Below, piece by piece: positions 58,690 through 64,000 of a stretch of 64,000 nt of DNA (the stretch's first letter is position 1; each line of letters starts with the position of its first letter). The notes under the pieces were generated by a model. It worked only from the letters and a program-made list of their open reading frames with translations, was not told the origin of the DNA and did no database searches. The position numbers and the translations under genes were made by a program. Origin of the DNA: Cycas panzhihuaensis (lineage: Eukaryota; Cycadophyta); NCBI GenBank assembly GCA_023213395.1, contig CM041465.1:196113741-196177740 (forward strand), written 5' to 3'.

Positions 58690-59735
58690 GCAAGATCATT
58701 AAGGTAGGGGTGGAATGTACTCTTGATGAAGTGAGGGAATACTCCTTCTTGTTCTAGGAATTCTGCAATGTATTTGTATGGGACTACTCTGACATGAAGG
58801 GAATTGACCCCTCCATCGTAATGTACAACCTTACGACTGTTCCTAACGCTTCATGCAATGCGTCGAGTAGTGTCCTCTCCATCCCAAACTTTCAGCCACC
58901 GTCAAGATGGAGGTTGAAAAGCTTTTGGATGCAGGACTCATTTCCTCCATCGATTACCCTAAATGGGTATCGAACATCATTCCCGTTGCCAGAAAGAATG
59001 GGACCATTCGCATATGTGCCAACTTCCGCGACATTAACAATGCTTATTTTAAGGACAACTTGCCTCTCCCCTTTATCGATCAAATAATCGATCGTATAGA
59101 TGGGTTCAAAGTCATGTTCTTAATGGACGGGTTCTCCGGCTATAACCAAATCTAGATTTCTCTTGAAGACTGCCACAAGACGGCCTTCACTACACCATGG
59201 GGTACCTTTGCCTACAAGGCAATGCCCTTTGGTCTTAAGAATGTAGAGGCTACCTATCAGATAGCCATGCATTTTATTTTCCATGACCTCATCAACAACA
59301 CGTTGGAGGTCTTTATGGATGACATGATGGGTCTCTCACACACTAGAGCCCATCATCCCTCCGACTTGTGAGTCATCTTCACATGATGCCGCAAGTATCA
59401 TGTCAGTTTGAACCTGCTTAAATGTGTGTTTGCTATCACTTCAGGCAAACTCTTAGCTTTCCTTGTGTCACAGCAAGGAATCTAAATCGATCCAGAAAAA
59501 TTCAAGGTAATCCTCCTAGAACCCAATGATAGATTAAGTCGTTTCTAGGAAGGCTTGGTTTCCTTAGGCATTTTTTAGTAGACTTTATCATAAACACCAA
59601 ACCTCTTACCAACCTATTGAAGAAAGGAGCCCCATTTGTTTGGTCTAACAAGATCTAACAAGCCTTTGTAGGACTCAAGGAAGCTCTCATTTTCGCTTCT
59701 ACGTTGGTGCCTCCTTGCTTCGATAAGCCCTTTGT
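58690..59735 (+). pseudogene. Element H reverse transcriptase
   Basis: Begins near VEKLLDAGLISSIDYPKWVSNIIPVA and continues with ICANFRDINNAY, FLMDGFSGYNQI, TAFTTPWGTFAYKAMPFGL. The catalytic box at 59312-59323 reads FMDD, so it is intact. Stops include a TAG at about 59153 just after YNQI. The thumb/connection can be followed to about 59700 with several breaks (LGRLGFLRHFL-like segment near 59545). Confidence 0.85.
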
Positions 59736-60234
59736 CTTGTACACCTTAGCAACCGACGAATCCCTGGGCGTAATGCTCACATAGGAGGATGACTTGGGAA
59801 CCGAGAGAGCTATCTATTTCATTAGCTGCACCGTCATTACTGTTGAACTAAATTATCATCCTACCGAGAAGGAATGCCTCTCCTTAGTCCACGTGACCAA
59901 GAAGTTCAGGTATTACTTGCTTGACAATACTACCACGGTGATCATCCAATCCAATCCCTTATGTTACTTACTTACTCGTTCAGACTTGACGGGTAAGGCA
60001 GGTCATTGGGCCGTCCTGCTTCAAGAGTTTAACTTACAAGTTATTAATAGGAAGTTGAAGAAGGGAATGATAGTGGCAGAACAATTAGCTGATACTGCCA
60101 TTCCTAATGCGAGCGACATTCCCGTTGATGACTCTTTCCCTAACGAGTCTATTCTGATCGTCCAAGGTACTTCACCTCACCTGCTCGCTGATAGCGAGTG
60201 TTATGGCGACATTGTACGATATTTGACTCAGTAG
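59735..60234 (+). pseudogene. Element H RNase H
   Basis: Starts YTLATDESLGVML and, after one TAG, is open from 59794: YFISCTVITVELNYHPTEKECLSLV, then SNPLCYLLTRSDLTGKAGHWAVLLQEFNL. These are typical for gypsy RNase H. The frame ends with a linker to the integrase. Catalytic positions D and E (EKECL) are visible. Confidence 0.8.
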
Positions 60235-60267
60235 GAATATCGCCTTGAAGCTAGCAACAAGGTTAGG

Positions 60268-61443
60268 TCACACATCTGCGCCACCGCAAGATAACACTTC
60301 CTCGTAGATGAAGTGTTGTACAAGAGATCCTTCGATGAGATCTTGCTTCGCTGCGTTGCTTCCGACGAAGCAGACCAAATAATCCGCGAATGCCATCATG
60401 GCATTTATGGGGGCCACTTTGGGGGCCAATCCATGGCCTAAAGGATCCTCTGCATGGTTTATTACTGGTCGTTCCTTTTCAAGGATGCCCATACTTATGC
60501 CCTTAGATGTTGGCGATGCCAAGAGTATGCTAACATCTCTCATGTGCCTTCCAAGGCTTTGCATCCTATCATATCTCTATGGCCCTTTACTCAATGGGGT
60601 TTAGACCTTATTGGTGCTATATCACCACCTTCTTCTGTGCAACATAAATACATCTTGACTGCTATCGAGTATTTCACCAAATTGGTAGAGGCAATCCCCT
60701 TGTCCACTACCCCTGGCAAGACGATAGCCACCTTCATCTACCAGCATATCATTTGCCATTTCAGGATTCCAGACGTCCTAATTACGGATAATGGAACCTC
60801 CTTTTGTAATAAGGAAATGGATGAGCTTTGCGAGAAATTCAAGATCTCGCATAAGACCTCATCTCCTTATTACCCCTAAGCAAACGAGCAAGTTGAATCC
60901 TTTAACAAAACCCTTGTCAACATTCTAAAGAAGACCATTGCACAATCTTAAAGAGATTGGCATCTCCAACTCCTTTCTGCCCTGTGGGCTTATCGCACTT
61001 CTATCTGCAAGGCTACTGGAATAACTCAATTCTCTTTAGTCTATGGAACCAAGGCGGTACTCTCACTGGAAGTGGAGATCCCCTGTCTACGGGTTTCCCT
61101 TTAAGGTCTCATCATTGAGGAGTCTATCCGCCAGGCTCGCCTCCTAGATCTCGAAGCCCTAGACGAGAGGCGCTTAATGGCTTATCAAGCGAATCTCGCT
61201 TCGAAAGCCCGCCTACAAAGGATTCACGATAAACATCTTCATACCCGTCCTTTATGCCCAGTGGACTATGTCTTCAAGTTGGAATATCTCTATGATCGCC
61301 TGACCAAATTTGGGCCCAAATGGGTCGGTCCCTTCGTTGTTCTCGAAAGCCTCGACAACGGTGCCTACAGGATTGCCACCTTGGAAGGCCTAGAATTTGA
61401 GAAGGCAGTCAATAGGAAATTTCTTAAAAAGTTTTATGCATGA
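60268..61443 (+). pseudogene. Element H integrase
   Basis: The zinc finger appears as CHHGIYGGHFGG ... CWRCQ (about 60390-60525). The core keeps all three catalytic acids: GLDLIGA (about 60600), ITDNGTSF (about 60785) and ANEQVESFNKT (about 60885), although a TAA sits just before ANEQ. The C-terminal region (61177-61443) has FGPKWVGPFVVLESLDNGAYRIATLEG and stops at TGA 61441-61443, the likely natural end of pol. At least four stops or shifts break the frame. Confidence 0.85.
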
Positions 61444-61464
61444 TCTTTCGACGATCCCTTCACC

Positions 61465-61994
61465 ATGCTCCAAAACGAGCCTAAACTACCATCTTAAATT
61501 GTTCCTATTTCTCCCATCTGCGAGTAGAATGGCAATTTAAGGCGACTTCTCCCTTTTTCCTTCTGGTTCCTCCTGTGGAACTCGTGTTTCCATTTCCTTT
61601 GGGATATTGTCCTCCTATTTGGGTATCCCCCAGCTAGGACGATGCTCCGAAACGAGCCTAAACTACCATCTTAAATTGTTCCCATTTCTCCCAACCACGG
61701 GTAGAATGGCAATTTAAGGTGTCTTCTTCATCTCCTTCTAGTTCCTCCTACAGAACCCATGTTCCCATTTCCTTTGGGACCTTGTCCTCTTATTTGGGCA
61801 TCCCCCAGCTAGGACGATGCTCTGAAATGAGCCTAAACTACCATCTTAGGTTGTTCCCATTCTTCCCAACCACGGGTAGAATGGCAATTTGAGATGGCTT
61901 CTCCCTTTTCTTTTTGGTTCCTCCCGTGGAACCCGTGTTCCCATATTCCTTTGGGATCTTTGTCTTTCTATTTGGGCATCCCCCAGTTAGGACG
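61465..61994 (+). repeat. Three tandem repeats of about 177 bp after the pol stop
   Basis: Units at 61465-61641 (177 bp), 61642-61816 (175 bp) and 61817-61994 (178 bp), each starting ATGCTC(C/T) and ending CC(A/T)G(C/T)TAGGACG-like sequence. They lie in the 3' untranslated part of element H. No coding function is visible. Confidence 0.92.
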
Positions 61995-62149
61995 ACGCTT
62001 TGGAGTACCGTTACTCCTCTCTCTCGCCTGTTGTTTCCTTCGTATATCTCGCTATGCTCCTCCGTGGATGTGCATGTTGCTTTATTTCTAACCTCACACC
62101 TCTCAATCACCTCTACTTATGGTAGATGTGTGTGCTCCTGTTAGACGTA
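61995..62149. other. Short unassigned sequence after the tandem repeats
   Basis: Could be the last untranslated part of element H. I see neither a PPT nor a 3' LTR start. Confidence 0.4.
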
Positions 62150-62968
62150 TAGCCATACATGGAAGGAAATATATGCATTATATAACAAAACATTTACAAC
62201 ACACAAAACAAAACATACATGCTATCTACCACACATGATATACACAGCATCTCATATCAAAGTAGGGTTCCAATTACCCCATATATATATATACATCAAA
62301 ATCATATGTTACATTATACATATGGGAAGCTGGTGTCCTTGCAAGGGGGGTACAATCATATGAGTCTATATATGACCCCCTAGAGGCCCATGCTTTCCCT
62401 TGTCAAAATCTAGTATATGTCTCTTACACTACTGCTGCCCCGCTCCTGGGGTACTATCTCTTGGCCTGTGTGATCCCTCTCCTAGGGACCACATCCCTCT
62501 GAGGTTCCTCCTAGGCCTCTGCGAGCTCCCTCTGGCGCTCCCTCGTCGGCGTGGTAGTCTCGGGGTTGTAGGCTGGCAGATGGGTGTATGTCCTACTCCT
62601 GCTCGACCTTGACGCCACCTAGTCTATGAGCTGATTGTATCTGGCCTGGATACGATCCCTCTCTCCCTCCACTCCTCAGAGATGCTCCTCTAGTACTACT
62701 ATCTGAACCATGCTCCCTATATCTCCACCTGCTCCTCCCTAAGCCTCTAAAGCCTAGACCCATCTATGCAGTGTATCTCGCTGGCCCCTGGCCTCATCTA
62801 GCTCTTGCTGCATCTGTCCCCTGAATGCCATATGCTCTTGGGACTCTACAACCCAGATATCTCTCGCCCTTGCCAACAAGGAAAATGCCTCCATATGAGC
62901 ACCTGCCGATCTAGGCACATGCTCTGCTTGGATGGGTGGTTACCCCTCTACATATACCTGAGGGAACA
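62150..62968 (-). pseudogene. Remnant with minus-strand coiled-coil coding, family unknown
   Basis: On the minus strand from about 62950 to 62350 one frame reads a charged, heptad-like sequence: MEAFSLLARARDIWVVESQ, then MQQELDEARGQRDTLHRWV, then EGERDRIQARYNQLID, with roughly eight stops, mostly TAG. It resembles coiled-coil parts of proteins encoded by some plant transposable elements, but I cannot name the family. The AT-rich stretch 62150-62350 would be its 3' flank. Confidence 0.45.
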
Positions 62969-63215
62969 TGTTATGAACCTCCTTAAGCAAAAGCTTTATT
63001 TAATTAATTAAATATTAGGTGCTTTTGAACAGGCACAACCCTCCATGAAAGGGCCTAATGTGCATATAAATTGAGCACCAATTGTAACATGGACATCATA
63101 TATCTTTTATCTTATCAATCAATCTTGATTTATTGACTATAACTGGCTCCAGCGTTAGCGCGTGCTCTCTTGTCCAAATCAGTTTGTCTTCAAGTTACGA
63201 ACTGGGTTCGTAACA
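62969..63215 (+). repeat. Element D 5' LTR
   Basis: 247 bp from TGTTATGAACCTCC to GGGTTCGTAACA, TG...CA ends. Confidence 0.9.
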
Positions 63216-63217
63216 AG

Positions 63218-63229
63218 TGGTATCAGAGC
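63218..63229 (+). promoter_or_regulatory. Element D primer-binding site (initiator tRNA-Met)
   Basis: Reads TGGTATCAGAGC two bases after the LTR. Confidence 0.92.
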
Positions 63230-64000
63230 GAGTTCAACCAAAATTCATCAGCAAAGGCTATTAACTTGATTACTCAACATTTTAAGAACTGGGTCGTGGG
63301 ATAAACTTCCATTGGCTGAGTTTTTCTAGCCACCCACTATCACCATTCATCCGTCGACTCCTTTATTGATCATTTGTCTACGATCTGGTCCGTTTGCTAT
63401 CAAATCTGCGCCAGCATCAACCCTTATTGCCTATCACCTTCCATTATCCTATAGTCCACATATTATCGCCTCCATTACAATCAAGGCGTGCAGAGTTGAC
63501 AATCGCCCTAGTTGGCATCTGTTGCCCAAAGGACATTTCTAGCAATAGTCGTCGCGTGAAGTCAGCGACCGTGTCTCAAGTTACGAACTGGGTTCGTAAC
63601 AAGTTCACAATCATCGCGTGAGTTAGCCACCGTAAGGTTAAGTTGCACCATCTCTTATTACATCTGGTTAAACAAGCATCTCTTGAGTCAGCCGCCGTTG
63701 GGTTAAATACACACTATCTTCAATTTCCGTTTGGCGAAACAGGGCACCGAATACATTATCACCAATATCTTCAAATTCGGCAAATTCAAGAGACGACAGA
63801 TACATACTAACACTCTATTTTCATTCAGCATATATATATATCGTTTAACATTAGACATTATCAATTGTGTACTTGCAGTGCTGCACTGCGCCCCTGCATC
63901 TCACTTTTCCTCAAGCTTCCTGCCCATCCTGTTCCCATTTCATTGTGTTCCCATTCTGTTTCGTTCTCGTTACGTTTCCATTCCATCTCTGTTCTCATTT
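63230..64000 (+). other. Element D 5' leader
   Basis: Pyrimidine-rich towards the window end (CATTCTGTTTCGTTCTCG-like words at 63900-64000), the same bias as in the leaders of A, B and E read on their own strand. A copy of the LTR end lies inside it (63576-63604). No gag start has been reached. Confidence 0.75.
63576..63604 (+). repeat. Copy of the LTR terminus inside the element D leader
   Basis: 29 bp identical to 63190-63218, covering the LTR end GGGTTCGTAACA and the first bases after it. Confidence 0.9.

Larger units (their letters stand above)
54618..61443 (+). mobile_element. Element H: Tat/Athila-like Ty3/gypsy retrotransposon, internal region
   Basis: Follows the long 5' LTR and reads on the plus strand: PBS-like site, gag, protease, RT, RNase H and integrase, without a chromodomain. 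Sequence style (PTPWGTFAYKAMPFGL and GLDLIGAISPP segments, protease with LLLGRPWLDQMGA) is that of the Tat/Athila group. Codon usage is richer in G and C than in the surroundings. Stops are mainly TAG or TGA. The 3' LTR is not found in the window: after the tandem repeats and short unassigned DNA another remnant begins near 62150. Confidence 0.85.
62969..64000 (+). mobile_element. Element D: chromovirus-family LTR element, 5' end only (cut by window edge)
   Basis: 5' LTR, PBS and leader are present on the plus strand; the rest lies outside the window. The LTR is homologous, in opposite orientation, to those of A and E. The left flank is GAACA (62964-62968); the right TSD cannot be checked. 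Confidence 0.85.

Overview
This window is repeat-rich land-plant nuclear DNA. I find no host gene, no tRNA or rRNA gene and no CRISPR array. The evidence for a plant is: an L1-type LINE with a DUF4283-like/CCHC ORF1; several LTR retrotransposons with a primer-binding site for plant initiator tRNA-Met (TGGTATCAGAGC); chromodomain-bearing Ty3/gypsy elements; and one Tat/Athila-like gypsy element. Coding remnants are full of TAG and TGA stops where CAG or CGA would be expected. That fits long C-to-T decay at methylated CHG and CG sites. A very large, repeat-rich genome is likely. A gymnosperm is possible, but I cannot prove it from this sequence.

Layout. 1-~4930: decayed L1-like LINE, minus strand, cut by the left window edge. 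5518-37843: nested stack inside an old minus-strand LTR element, here called O (LTRs about 388 bp, candidate TSD ATCTT). O holds element C (6433-20803, minus, TSD CTAAA, no recognisable genes), and C holds A (8062-11811) and B (13445-19939, TSD TTAAA). O also holds element F (22842-32595, plus, 388-bp LTRs, TSD ATCAT). O's right LTR is split by element E (32892-37679, TSD AATTA). 38353-43142 is a 4.8-kb repeat that looks like a stand-alone copy of the LTR of element H. 44098-54617 is the second copy, with element G (44866-50600, minus, TSD TTCAA) inside it. It is followed directly by a PBS-like site and the decayed gag-pol of H (54618-61443, plus), then three 177-bp tandem repeats. 62150-62968 is a remnant with minus-strand coiled-coil coding. 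62969-64000 is the 5' end of element D (plus), cut by the right edge.

How they relate. A, B, D and E have related LTRs (236-255 bp, ends of the TGTTATGAACC / TTCGTAACA type), the same PBS and a pyrimidine-rich leader; I treat them as one chromovirus family. B keeps a full-length but dead gag-pol. A and E share a deletion that leaves only gag plus protease between PBS and PPT, so they look like a pol-less subfamily that was mobilised by others. G has the best-preserved coding, with an open reverse transcriptase-RNase H reading frame of 485 codons. F is the most decayed: the catalytic acids I checked in its RT and integrase are changed.

Most notable observations: a 745-bp direct duplication flanking element A with 3-bp microhomology at a truncated LTR end; the gag-protease subfamily; a three-LTR composite inside one TSD pair; the deep nesting; and the 4.8-kb H-type LTR repeat.
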